Assembly: GCA_019638705.1 (NCBI GenBank)
Contig: JAHBTI010000009.1
Location: 44,183-108,182 of the forward strand
DNA: 64,000 bases
Source of the DNA: Bacteroidota bacterium
GTDB lineage: Bacteria > Bacteroidota > Bacteroidia > B-17B0 > Aurantibacillaceae
Reading direction: 5' to 3'
Of this stretch, positions 33,294-42,142 are shown piece after piece. The notes under the pieces were generated by a model. That model saw only the letters and a program-made list of their open reading frames with translations, ran no database searches and was not told the DNA's origin. Both the position numbers and the translations under genes were made by a program. Every line of letters starts with the position of its first letter. The first letter of the stretch is position 1.

Positions 33294-33785
33294 ATGAGAA
33301 AGAACATTATTGGTTTATTATTTTTGGTTTTGGCGTTTGCAGGTAAGGGGCAGGTGGTTTGCGAAACGCCTTTTGTGAGCGACACCATGACCTGCCTGAA
33401 AGACCACAAAACCTTGGAAGGCGAGTATGTGGAAACCACCTTAAAAAATCAAACTGTTGTGCGCCTTTACAGAGCCAAAGGCGGAAAACTGTTTTTACGC
33501 TTTATAATTACCAAAAATTTTTACTTTGACCGCGAAGGAACGCTTGAAATAGTATCGGGCAAAAAAAGCTATTACGAACACGACTGCCGCCAGTATAAAA
33601 TAAGTAAAACAAGCGGTATGTATATGCTCGAAATTCAAAAAAACTACCTTGCCACTTTAAAAGAATACGGCATTACCGCGCTTGTATTTAACAATGCCGA
33701 AACAAAATTTACCAAACAAGATGCAGCACAAATAAAAAAAATGGCAAAGTGCGTTTACGACACTTATTTTGAAACTAAAAAATAA
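33294..33785 (+). CDS. Secreted protein of unknown function
   Basis: The 163-residue protein starts at the ATG at 33294; the upstream extension to 33240 lies in the glyS terminator. Signal peptide is MRKNIIGLLFLVLAFAGKGQ. The mature part has strand-rich segments (TVVRLYRAKGGKLFLRFIITKNFYFDREGTLEIVSGKKSYYEHDC) and a C-terminal helix. Four mature cysteines (CETPF, MTCLK, HDCRQ, KCVYD) could form two disulfides. No family recognised. The TerB-ABCG transporter gene follows after 30 bp, so they may be co-transcribed. Confidence 0.7.
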   Translation: MRKNIIGLLFLVLAFAGKGQVVCETPFVSDTMTCLKDHKTLEGEYVETTLKNQTVVRLYRAKGGKLFLRFIITKNFYFDREGTLEIVSGKKSYYEHDCRQYKISKTSGMYMLEIQKNYLATLKEYGITALVFNNAETKFTKQDAAQIKKMAKCVYDTYFETKK

Positions 33786-33815
33786 CACACAACAAGAAAA
33801 CAAAAACACACAATT

Positions 33816-36800
33816 ATGAGCGAAAGAATTTTAAGAGCCTTAATGCAAATGTTCGCAATTATTGCGAAAGTGGACGGAATTAACAACACAGGAAGACAAA
33901 TTGTACAATCCTTTTTAAAACAGCAACTCAGCTCCGAGCAGGTTGAAATGTACTTAAACATTTTTGAAGAATATTTGGATGCTCACCAAAGCGTAGGAAA
34001 AAGAAAAGACGGCGTGGTAAAACGCACATCTTCAAGCTCGGTGCGCGTGCTGAAAATCTGCACTCAAATTAATCAGGAGTTAGAGCAGCCGCAAAAAATA
34101 ATTGTACTCATTCGTTTACTGGAATTTATTCACTCCGACACGCAAGTATCAGACCAGGAATTTGAATTTGTAAACACCGTTGCCGATACCTTTAATATCC
34201 CGAAAGATGAATTTCAACTGCTGAAATCATTTATTGCCGATGGTGTTGAAGTTATCCCGAACAGCCCCGACATTTTGGTTATTAACGATAAACCAAACGG
34301 CTACCAAAATGCGAGCAAACATATTTTTTGCGACACTCTGCACGAAGAAGTGCGCGTGGTGCGCCTTGAAAGCGTGAGTATGTATGCCCTGCGCATTTAT
34401 GGCAAAGTGGAATTACAACTCAACGGACAAAGTATTTCGCAGGAGCGTGTGCATATTTTTACGCCGGGTTCTTCCATCCGTTCAAGCAAAATAAAACCAA
34501 TTTATTACAGCGATGTTATCAGCCGTTTTTTGAGCGATGAATCGCAGGCAAAAATAACCTTTGAAGTAAAAAATCTGGAATACACCTTTAAAGGCGGAAA
34601 ATTAGGTTTGCGCGATGTAAACATCAACGAAGAAAGCGGAAAACTCATCGGTATTATGGGTGGTTCGGGTGCAGGAAAATCAACACTGTTAAATGTATTG
34701 AACGGCATTGAAACCCCAAGCGGCGGTTATGTGAACATTAACGGAAAAAATATTCATACAGAACGCCACGAAATTGAAGGCGTTATCGGGCACGTTAGCC
34801 AGGATGATTTACTGATTGAAGAACTTACTGTTTACGAAAATTTATTTTACAACGCCAAATTGTGTTTTGGGAATTTGAGCGACGAAGAAATTTCTAAAAA
34901 ATGTAACGAACTTTTAGCCGATTTGGGTTTGAGCGAAACGCGCCATTTAAAAGTGGGTTCGCCGTTGGAAAAAACCATTTCGGGCGGACAGCGCAAACGC
35001 TTAAATATTTCGCTGGAATTGGTGCGCGAACCAAGTGTGTTGTTTGTGGACGAACCTACTTCGGGTTTATCATCGCGCGACTCTGAAAACATTATGGATT
35101 TGCTGAAAGAACTGGCGTTGAAAGGCAAATTAATTTTTGTGGTAATTCACCAACCCTCGTCAGACATTTACAAAATGTTTGACAAGCTGATGATTTTGGA
35201 CGTGGGCGGTTATCCTATTTATTACGGAAATCCTGTGGACGCGGTGAGTTATTTTAAACGCTTGGTAAATCATGTAAACGCCGACGAATCGGAATGTAAC
35301 CAGTGCGGCAACGTTAATCCCGAACAAATTTTTAATATTATTGAAAGTAAGGTGCTTGACGAGTACGGCAACTTAACTTACAACCGAAAAGTGAATCCTG
35401 TAACGTGGAACACGCATTACAAAGAATTAATTGAAAGCAACATTCACTCCGAAAAAAAGCATACCGAAATTCCTGAAAGTATTTTTAAAGTACCCAACAT
35501 TTTCAGGCAGTTTAAAGTGTTTATGACACGCGATGTGAAAAGCAAACTCACCAATACGCAATACCTGCTCATTAATTTTTTGGAAGCACCTGCGCTGGCA
35601 CTTATTTTGGCGGTATTAGTCAGGTTTTACAACAGCGATGTGGACACAGGAAAAGGCTATGTATATGGCGAAAACGAAAACATTCCTGCTTATATGTTTA
35701 TGGCGGTGATTGTGGCGTTGTTTATCGGCTTAACGGTGAGTGCCGAAGAAATTATCCGCGACCGGAAAATCCGTAAACGCGAATCGTTTTTAAATTTGAG
35801 CAAAGCAAGTTATTTGTGGAGCAAAATCGTAATTATGTTTTCGCTTTCAGCCATTCAAACATTCACGTTTATTTTGGTGGGTAATTTGGTGCTTGGCATT
35901 AAAGGTATGTTTGTTGATTACTGGTTGGTGCTGTTTACGGTGTCTTGCTTTGCCAACATTTTGGGTTTAAACATTTCATCGGCGTTTAACAGCGCGGTAA
36001 CCATTTATATTTTAATTCCGTTCCTCATTATTCCGCAATTGTTATTGGCAGGTGTGGTGGTAAAGTTTGACAAACTGAATCCTGCCGTTGCTTCGTTTGG
36101 CGGCAGAGGCGGCAGCGTTCCGTTTGTGGGCGAAGTTATGGCAAGCCGCTGGGCGTTTGAAGCCTTAGCCGTAAATCAGTTTAAAGAAAATGCCTTTGAA
36201 CGGAATTTTTATAAGTACGATAAAACAATCAGCATTGCTTCGTACAAAAAAGATTACTGGATTCCTAAGCTGAACAATAAACTGATAAAAATTGAAAATG
36301 AGCTGAAAGCCGACAAATCAACTGAGGATTTAAGCAATGACATTCAGCTTTTGTATAACGAACTAAGCAAAGAAAGTGCCAACAACAAAAAAATAAAATT
36401 TAATGCGCTGGATAAAATTAATCCGAAAAATTACACTACCGATGTGGCGCGCAGCATAAACGATTATTTGAATAAAGAGCTGAAACCTTATTACATGAAC
36501 ATAAGCAACAATGCGCGTAAAAAATTAGACGAAGCATCGGGTGCTATGCAAAGAACGCCGCAAGACAAAGAAAAACTTATGGCATTGAGAGAGAATTACG
36601 ACAACAGCAACTTAAACAACTTGGTAAAAAATTCGGGCGAACTAAATCCCTGCATTGAAAGACACGGAATGCTCATTCAGCAAATGGACCCTATTTTTCA
36701 AGACCCTGCCAATTCAAAATTAGGACGCGCTCACTTTTTTGCACCAAGAAAAAATTTGTTCGGCGAGTTAATTCCTACCTTTTGGTTTAACATTTCGGTA

Positions 36801-36914
36801 ATTTGGGTAATGAGCATTATTCTGATTACTACCTTATACTTTGATGTATTTAAAAAGACATTGGATTTTCTCGGCAATGCGTTTTCGGTGCTTTTGAAAA
36901 AGAAAGGGAGTTAA
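33816..36914 (+). CDS. TerB-domain/ABCG-type transporter fusion
   Basis: The 1032-residue protein has an N-terminal TerB/DjlA-like helical domain (about 1-150: AKVDGINNTGRQIVQSFLKQQL, IHSDTQVSDQEFEFVNTVADTFNIPKDEF) and a small beta domain (about 150-240). The ABC ATPase has Walker A GGSGAGKST near 285-293, signature ISGGQRKRLNISLEL, Walker B VLFVDEPTSGLSSRD and switch IHQPSS. The C-terminal ABCG-type membrane domain has six hydrophobic segments (about 590-800 and 985-1010). ATPase before membrane domain is the ABCG order; these export lipids or hydrophobic compounds. The substrate is unknown. Confidence 0.85.
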   Translation: MSERILRALMQMFAIIAKVDGINNTGRQIVQSFLKQQLSSEQVEMYLNIFEEYLDAHQSVGKRKDGVVKRTSSSSVRVLKICTQINQELEQPQKIIVLIRLLEFIHSDTQVSDQEFEFVNTVADTFNIPKDEFQLLKSFIADGVEVIPNSPDILVINDKPNGYQNASKHIFCDTLHEEVRVVRLESVSMYALRIYGKVELQLNGQSISQERVHIFTPGSSIRSSKIKPIYYSDVISRFLSDESQAKITFEVKNLEYTFKGGKLGLRDVNINEESGKLIGIMGGSGAGKSTLLNVLNGIETPSGGYVNINGKNIHTERHEIEGVIGHVSQDDLLIEELTVYENLFYNAKLCFGNLSDEEISKKCNELLADLGLSETRHLKVGSPLEKTISGGQRKRLNISLELVREPSVLFVDEPTSGLSSRDSENIMDLLKELALKGKLIFVVIHQPSSDIYKMFDKLMILDVGGYPIYYGNPVDAVSYFKRLVNHVNADESECNQCGNVNPEQIFNIIESKVLDEYGNLTYNRKVNPVTWNTHYKELIESNIHSEKKHTEIPESIFKVPNIFRQFKVFMTRDVKSKLTNTQYLLINFLEAPALALILAVLVRFYNSDVDTGKGYVYGENENIPAYMFMAVIVALFIGLTVSAEEIIRDRKIRKRESFLNLSKASYLWSKIVIMFSLSAIQTFTFILVGNLVLGIKGMFVDYWLVLFTVSCFANILGLNISSAFNSAVTIYILIPFLIIPQLLLAGVVVKFDKLNPAVASFGGRGGSVPFVGEVMASRWAFEALAVNQFKENAFERNFYKYDKTISIASYKKDYWIPKLNNKLIKIENELKADKSTEDLSNDIQLLYNELSKESANNKKIKFNALDKINPKNYTTDVARSINDYLNKELKPYYMNISNNARKKLDEASGAMQRTPQDKEKLMALRENYDNSNLNNLVKNSGELNPCIERHGMLIQQMDPIFQDPANSKLGRAHFFAPRKNLFGELIPTFWFNISVIWVMSIILITTLYFDVFKKTLDFLGNAFSVLLKKKGS

Positions 36915-36958
36915 TAATTATGGATTAAACTTCTTTTATATGTTGCAAAAATAAAAGT

Positions 36959-37618
36959 ATGAAAACTGTTCTCCCGCTTTCGGTATTCCTCTTGCTCTTT
37001 CAAGTTTCGTTTGCAGGAAAATTACCGTTACAGCCTTTAACAAGTTTTGAAGCAGGCATTACGCTTACAACATTTAACACCTACACGCCAAAAACGTATT
37101 CAAACACATTTAACGTGTTAGACCGCCGCGCTTATGAGTTTGTAAACACTTTGTTTTTTCGCTACACACACAAACGCTGGGGCATCAGGTTATTTACAGG
37201 CTATTCTCAAAACAAAGGCTCTCTTGTTCAAACAGGGGCAAATGCTTTACTCACCACCATTAAAAACAAAGATTTTAGAGCAGGTATTGGTGCGCAATAT
37301 TATTTTGCAAAACACTGGTGTTATTCATTTTTAGATTTGGCATACCGCGATGTTTATTCCACAGGCAGCAAAAGCGGTACAAACTTAAACCAAACGTTTG
37401 TGCAGGTTTCAAAAGGGTTTGATACGTTTTTGGGCATAGGTTTCAGAATACGCATTTACAAAATCATTTGCATTTCGCCCGAAATAGCTTATTTGGGTTC
37501 TGTCAAATTCTTTAACATAAGCACCGCCAATTTAAACTCACCTGTAGTACACCAAACCAAAGACGCAAAATTTTATTCCTTTGCCGTTGCGCGGTTAATT
37601 GCTACGGTAAGGTTTTAA
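36959..37618 (+). CDS. Putative outer-membrane beta-barrel protein
   Basis: The 219-residue protein has signal peptide MKTVLPLSVFLLLFQVSFAG. The mature part alternates aromatic and polar residues in strand-length units (FVNTLFFRYTHKRWGIRLFTGYS, FRAGIGAQYYFAKHWCYSFLDLAYRDVY, FVQVSKGFDTFLGIGFRIRIYKIICISPEIAYLG) and ends in Phe (LIATVRF), typical of small barrels. It follows the TerB-ABCG gene by 44 bp. No specific family recognised. Confidence 0.7.
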   Translation: MKTVLPLSVFLLLFQVSFAGKLPLQPLTSFEAGITLTTFNTYTPKTYSNTFNVLDRRAYEFVNTLFFRYTHKRWGIRLFTGYSQNKGSLVQTGANALLTTIKNKDFRAGIGAQYYFAKHWCYSFLDLAYRDVYSTGSKSGTNLNQTFVQVSKGFDTFLGIGFRIRIYKIICISPEIAYLGSVKFFNISTANLNSPVVHQTKDAKFYSFAVARLIATVRF

Positions 37619-37660
37619 GTGGAAATTCGCGGGGCGGGGGTGATTTATAGAAGAAAAAAG

Positions 37661-37668
37661 TATATTTG
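37661..37668 (+). promoter_or_regulatory. -7 promoter box before the truncated gene
   Basis: TATATTTG matches TAnnTTTG. It is followed by a leader with a possible closed structure, CCTCAC (37683-37688) pairing with GTGAGG (37736-37741), and an inner TGGC-GCAAA-GCCA hairpin. The gene it served is now truncated. Confidence 0.4.
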
Positions 37669-37782
37669 CTTTTAGAATAAATCCTCACGCTTATGGCGCA
37701 AAGCCAGCATAAATTGGTTGGATTAGCGAAGTTTTGTGAGGGGTATAAACAAGTTTGTGCCATATTAACGAAGCAAACATCA

Positions 37783-38013
37783 ATGAAGACAAAAGCGACA
37801 CTTTTAATTATTTTTCAATTTCTGTTTAGCACAGCTTTTGGACAAAAAGAGCCAACAATTAACATCACTTATTCAAAGTTGTTAGCGACTTACGATTTTA
37901 TACAGAAATTGTCAGACAACTATCCTGACAACGAGTGTAAACAGCTATTTCAATCTTCAAAATTTCGCACCCCCGCTCCGCAGGATTTTGTGCGAAAGCA
38001 AGCGCGTGGCTAA
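37783..38013 (+). pseudogene. N-terminal fragment of a secreted protein, cut by a repeat element
   Basis: The ATG at 37783 begins MKTKATLLIIFQFLFSTAFGQ, a good signal peptide, followed by about 40 residues (KEPTINITYSKLLATYDFIQKLSDNYPDNECKQLFQSSKF). That sequence ends where the palindromic element at 37972 begins. The remaining 14 codons to the stop at 38013 are element sequence. The start resembles a family of secreted Bacteroidota proteins that are several hundred residues long, as I recall. The rest of the gene is not found on the other side of the element within the window. Confidence 0.65.
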
Positions 38014-38125
38014 TCCTGCGGTTGCAATACATTTTTCTTTACCTCAAATTTACAAGTTCTGTCTTTTACATACAACCGCAGGATTACCTCTGCTATTATC
38101 AACGCTCAAAATCCTGCGGAGCGGG
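37972..38125. repeat. Palindromic element with 19-bp terminal inverted repeats, copy A
   Basis: The 154-bp unit is bounded by CCCGCTCCGCAGGATTTTG and its exact inverse. An inner inverted pair TAATCCTGCGGTTG / CAACCGCAGGATTA lies within. Copy B at 38871-39025 is closely similar in the same orientation. It has the form of a MITE or REP-type palindrome; no transposase is encoded inside or nearby. Confidence 0.85.
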
Positions 38126-38131
38126 AATTTA

Positions 38132-38836
38132 TCACAGTTTGTAATTTAGCCCAAACCCAAGCCCTGCAAAAACAGTATAGTTTGTAAAATCTATTAAACG
38201 ACGACGATTGATTGCAAATATGGAATATCTAAATGTCGGGTCAATGGCTAATTCCAATCTTTCTGCAAGTTTTATTTCCGTTCCAAAATTGAGGCATAAC
38301 AAACTTTGCTGATACTTAAACTTATCATCGTGTATATAGTGTGTTGTTCTGTAATAGTTACGAAGCATTACATGCAAATCAATCCGTTCAGTTTCGTTTT
38401 TAAATGAAAAACCTGTAACAACTCCAAACGAAATATAAGGATTGATATTTCTCTTTTCTTTTAAGTAATACATTTTTAGCATTAATGGAATTTCAATATA
38501 ATCGGTAGTGGTGTATATATAACAACCTCCGTTACCACCACAAGGCGCACCGTTCCATGAACCGTGATTAAATTTTGTTCGTATGTAACTAATTCCACTT
38601 GTTAGAGAAAGAGCATTTGATAATTTTTTCTCGCCCATCAACCCTGCAAGAAATGTATAATTAATTTTATTTGAAGTTCTATGATTTGTCAAAATTGTCG
38701 GCATTATGAATGCGCCGATTTTCCATTTTTTTTCGCTTAACACTTCATTTAACTCTCGGTCGTAATATTGTCCAAACGTGTTTAGTGTTACCGTAAAAAA
38801 TAATAACAGTAAGATTTTATGTATTAACGTTTTCAT
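38132..38836 (-). CDS. Outer-membrane beta-barrel protein
   Basis: The 234-residue protein has signal peptide MKTLIHKILLLLFFTVTLNTFGQ. Barrel-like strands follow (TFLAGLMGEKKLSNALSLTSGISYIRTKF, YIEIPLMLKMYYLKEKRNINPYISFGVVTGFSF, LCLNFGTEIKLAERLELAIDPTFRYSIF) and the end is YTVFAGLGFGLNYKL, the usual porin-family ending. Family: outer membrane beta-barrel (PorT/OmpW-like size). It is enclosed between the two ~155-bp palindromic elements, with 6 bp to one and 34 bp to the other, so gene and elements may have moved together. Confidence 0.75.
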   Translation of the reverse strand: MKTLIHKILLLLFFTVTLNTFGQYYDRELNEVLSEKKWKIGAFIMPTILTNHRTSNKINYTFLAGLMGEKKLSNALSLTSGISYIRTKFNHGSWNGAPCGGNGGCYIYTTTDYIEIPLMLKMYYLKEKRNINPYISFGVVTGFSFKNETERIDLHVMLRNYYRTTHYIHDDKFKYQQSLLCLNFGTEIKLAERLELAIDPTFRYSIFAINRRRLIDFTNYTVFAGLGFGLNYKL

Positions 38837-38870
38837 TGTATTACAATTTTTTGTGAATGAAAATATTATC

Positions 38871-39025
38871 CCCGCTCCGCAGGATTTTGTGTGCTTGCTT
38901 GTGCGTGGCTAATCCTGCGGTTGCAATACATTTTTTCATTTACCTTAATTTACAATTTCTACTTTCTTACACAAGCAGCAGGATTACCTCTGCTCTTGCC
39001 TACGCTCAAAATCCTGCGGAGCGGG
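38871..39025. repeat. Palindromic element with 19-bp terminal inverted repeats, copy B
   Basis: This 155-bp copy has identical 19-bp ends to copy A and the same inner order. The inner right arm differs at a few bases (AGCAGGATTA instead of CCGCAGGATTA). The two copies are in direct orientation and flank the barrel gene. Confidence 0.85.
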
Positions 39026-39257
39026 GGGCATTCACGCTATTACGCTGCGCGGATTACTTGTAAAACTAACGCTCTTTATTTTTGGCTTACTCCTTATAAA
39101 AACAACAGCCATTAACTAGCAACTTGGGTTATTTAATTTTTTGTTATACAAAAATACACGTTTTGTCTGAGAAAATTAGAGTGGTTACGTTTATTTACTT
39201 TTCGTTTAAAGGTGTCCTCTGCTATAATAAATTTCGTATTTGAAATTTAAACAGTTT
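39026..39257. other. Gene-free stretch
   Basis: This 232-bp stretch lies between the palindromic element and the end of the acyltransferase gene. I see no ORF, promoter box or hairpin worth naming in it. Confidence 0.6.
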
Positions 39258-40865
39258 CTAAAACTGAAAATAAATAAAAGGTTGCATTTCACCGCTCATG
39301 AGTTGATACATGACAAACACCGCCGTTACAATTAAAATACCCATTACCAAAAACGATTGTGAAGCAAACCAATGGCGGTAAGCGGTTTTTGTTTTTTCGG
39401 GCAGCCAATGAATAATATAACCGAGCAACATGAGCAACATCACGTTTTTGTACCCCATAATAATTTGCAAAAACAAATCTGCGCCAAAGTGAGAGCCAAT
39501 GCGTTCAAAAATTGCGTTCACCACATCTAAACTGCTGCTGCGAAAAAACAGGCGCGTAAAACTGATAAAGGTTAATGTAATCAGCATTAATAAAAATTTT
39601 ACACTCCAATGTTCCGCACCTTTAAACGGCGAAATTTTTTTCCATTGTTTGTGAATAATTAAGCCAATGCCGTTCAGTCCGCCCCAAATAATAAACAACC
39701 AGCTGCTGCCGTGCCAAAGCCCGCCAAGCAGCATGGTTACCATTAAATTAATGTTGGTATTTATACCCTTGCGCACTTTTTTAAAAATGAGCGCAATTAA
39801 TAAGGTAAGCGCGGCTAACATTAAAAGTGCGTAAATGAGAAAAACTTTTCCGCTTAATAAAATTAAAAAGGCTGAAATAATTAAAATGGCAATGTAAGAA
39901 CCGATTGTACCTGTTCTGTTTCCGCCCAAAGGAATGTATAAATATTCCTGCAACCAACTTGAAAGCGAAATGTGCCAGCGTTTCCAAAAATCACTCACGC
40001 TTGTGGCTTTGTAAGGCGAATTAAAATTTGTTTTCAGTCGGAAACCAAGAATTAAAGCCAGCGCAATGGCAATGTCGGTGTAGCCGCTAAAATCCATGTA
40101 AATTTGCAGCGAGTAGGCAAAAATTCCCAACACGGTTTCTATGCCGCTGAATAAATTTGGTGTGTCAAAAATTCTGTCAATAAAATTTACTGCCATGTAA
40201 TCGGCAATTATTTTTTTGGAAAAACCGTTAATAATCCAAAACAATGCCATACCAAATTCTTGTTTGGTTAATTTGTAAGGTTCATAAATTTGGTTGATGA
40301 AATCGTGTGCTTTTACAATTGGTCCCGCCACCAAATGCGGAAAGAAACTCACAAAAAATCCGTAATCAAATAGTGTTTTTACGGGCGTAATTTTTCTGCG
40401 GTACATATCAATGGTATATGACAAGGACTGAAACGTGAAAAACGAAACACCCACAGGCAACAATAATTTATCAACGCTAAACTCCGTGCCGAAAAATGTG
40501 TTTGAAAATTGCGCAAAGTGGTTTAGAAACGTGTAATCGCCGCCGGTAATTTGATTGTAACTCTCTGCAAAGAAATAAGCGTACTTAAAATAACACAGCA
40601 AACTTAAATTTAAAATGATGCTGAACGACAAAAACAATTTTCTTGCCCAATTTTTTTTACTGCGATGAATTAAAAACCCCCAAGTATAATCGCTGCAAAT
40701 GGTAAAGAGTAACAGAACAACAAACACACCACTTGTTTTAAAATAAAAAAACAGGCTCACCGCCAATAAATACAAGGTACGCAGCCTGTTAAATTTATAA
40801 ACGGCTGAATAAATGCCCAGCACCAACACAAAAAATCCCCAAAAAAACAGTTGGGTAAACAACAA
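39258..40865 (-). CDS. MBOAT family O-acyltransferase (AlgI/DltB-like)
   Basis: The polytopic membrane protein has about eleven hydrophobic segments. Family motifs are YTIDMYRRKITPVKTLFDYGFFVSFFPHLVAGPIVK, MDFSGYTDIAIALALILGFRLKTNFNSPYKATSVSDFWKRWHISLSSWLQEYLYIPLGGNR and MLLGGLWHGSSWLFIIWGGLNG, with the active-site His in LWHGSSW. It would pass acyl groups across the membrane onto a surface polymer. The start is unresolved: TTG at 40865, or upstream, because the open frame continues to 40922 (IETFSQIFNYIIAYSQDKPLLF) without ATG. It follows the SGNH gene and overlaps its stop if extended. Confidence 0.9.
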   Translation of the reverse strand: MLFTQLFFWGFFVLVLGIYSAVYKFNRLRTLYLLAVSLFFYFKTSGVFVVLLLFTICSDYTWGFLIHRSKKNWARKLFLSFSIILNLSLLCYFKYAYFFAESYNQITGGDYTFLNHFAQFSNTFFGTEFSVDKLLLPVGVSFFTFQSLSYTIDMYRRKITPVKTLFDYGFFVSFFPHLVAGPIVKAHDFINQIYEPYKLTKQEFGMALFWIINGFSKKIIADYMAVNFIDRIFDTPNLFSGIETVLGIFAYSLQIYMDFSGYTDIAIALALILGFRLKTNFNSPYKATSVSDFWKRWHISLSSWLQEYLYIPLGGNRTGTIGSYIAILIISAFLILLSGKVFLIYALLMLAALTLLIALIFKKVRKGINTNINLMVTMLLGGLWHGSSWLFIIWGGLNGIGLIIHKQWKKISPFKGAEHWSVKFLLMLITLTFISFTRLFFRSSSLDVVNAIFERIGSHFGADLFLQIIMGYKNVMLLMLLGYIIHWLPEKTKTAYRHWFASQSFLVMGILIVTAVFVMYQLMSGEMQPFIYFQF

Positions 40866-40918
40866 AGGTTTGTCTTGCGAATAGGCAATAATGTAATTGA
40901 ATATTTGGCTGAATGTTT

Positions 40919-42142
40919 CTATTGTTTTTCTTTTTTACGGTTGTTGTTGTATGATTTATTCACAGCTTCGTACATTAAATTTCCGAGCAGCACATAGCCT
41001 TTTGTTGAAAAATGCACTTTGTCTTTAGAAGCCAAACCTGCTTCCAACCACTTGGGCATTGATTTGTAGCCGCCCATTAAGGTAAACAAATCCCACACGG
41101 CTACGTTGCTGTGTTTTTCCATCAGTTCAAACATGGCTTCGCGGGCAGAAACGGTGCGCCTGTTCGGGTTTTTACTCTTAATATAATTATCGGTGGTGGT
41201 AGTTAAAATAATGGCTGAATTTGGATTTGCCGCTTTCACAAACGTAATCAAACTGTCGTAATGCTCCACATAAACATTTTTTTCAAAACCGTCTGCCTGG
41301 GTATCGTTTACGCCGAGAGATAAAATAACCAAATCGGATTTTAACGTGGATAATTGCTGAACCAAATTTGCGCTGCGCAAAAACGAAACACTGGTTGCAC
41401 CGTTTGCGCCAAGCCCTGCCAAATAAAAGCCCGAAGCACTTTCATTTTCCAAACTAAAACCAAACACAACAAAATCTTTTTGCAAAGTATCTTTTCGTTG
41501 CAGTTGAAAATTTACGGAATCAATCCGGTGGTTAAACTTAAATTCGGTGTAACCCAACTCTGCATAATCTTTTCTTTCCGAATGAATACTGTCATTTACC
41601 GAAACCGAAAATTCAAAACTTGCATTAAAGTTATGGTACAGTTTTACCACGTTTACTTTTTTGCAGCTTGCCCATTTTGTAAACACCACGCCAAAATAAT
41701 TTGCGCTGTCGTTAGTTCCAATGCTCAAAGCATTCATGCCCAAAGGCAGGCAAAAATCTTTTTTTACGGCGCGGCACAATTTCCATGTTCCGTTTGAGAA
41801 AGATTTTAAGTAGGGCTGAGAATTTGTTTTGCCGATGTTGTACGGAAAATAAAAATAACCGCCGCCCGAAGTTTTGTATTCTTCCTGAAAATTAATGAGA
41901 AAACGGTTGCTCCAAATACCGCCCTGAACGTGCGAACCGCCAAAATGCACAATGTTTATGTTTTGTAAACTGTCTTCGCGCAGCTTATCTAACTTTTGGT
42001 AAAAATTTAAAAACGCCGTGCTGTCGTTTGAAAAATACAAGTGGTTTACTTCTTGTTTAATAAAACTGTAATCAGCCGCCGTTACCTGCGAATAAAATTT
42101 GGCTGAAAAAGAAATAAAAATTATACCAAAAAAGAATTTCAT
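40919..42142 (-). CDS. SGNH/GDSL hydrolase-family protein (polymer O-acylation)
   Basis: The 407-residue exported protein has signal peptide MKFFFGIIFISFSAKFYSQ. SGNH blocks are NIVHFGGSHVQGG (nucleophile Ser), LVILSLGVNDTQADG (block III, Asn) and the C-terminal KDKVHFSTKGYVLLGN (Asp/His pair). Such proteins finish O-acetyl transfer next to an MBOAT partner. Its ATG overlaps the stop of the upstream SGNH gene by 4 bp and the MBOAT gene follows directly, so the three form one operon. Block I reads GGSH instead of the usual GDSH. Confidence 0.82.
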   Translation of the reverse strand: MKFFFGIIFISFSAKFYSQVTAADYSFIKQEVNHLYFSNDSTAFLNFYQKLDKLREDSLQNINIVHFGGSHVQGGIWSNRFLINFQEEYKTSGGGYFYFPYNIGKTNSQPYLKSFSNGTWKLCRAVKKDFCLPLGMNALSIGTNDSANYFGVVFTKWASCKKVNVVKLYHNFNASFEFSVSVNDSIHSERKDYAELGYTEFKFNHRIDSVNFQLQRKDTLQKDFVVFGFSLENESASGFYLAGLGANGATSVSFLRSANLVQQLSTLKSDLVILSLGVNDTQADGFEKNVYVEHYDSLITFVKAANPNSAIILTTTTDNYIKSKNPNRRTVSAREAMFELMEKHSNVAVWDLFTLMGGYKSMPKWLEAGLASKDKVHFSTKGYVLLGNLMYEAVNKSYNNNRKKEKQ

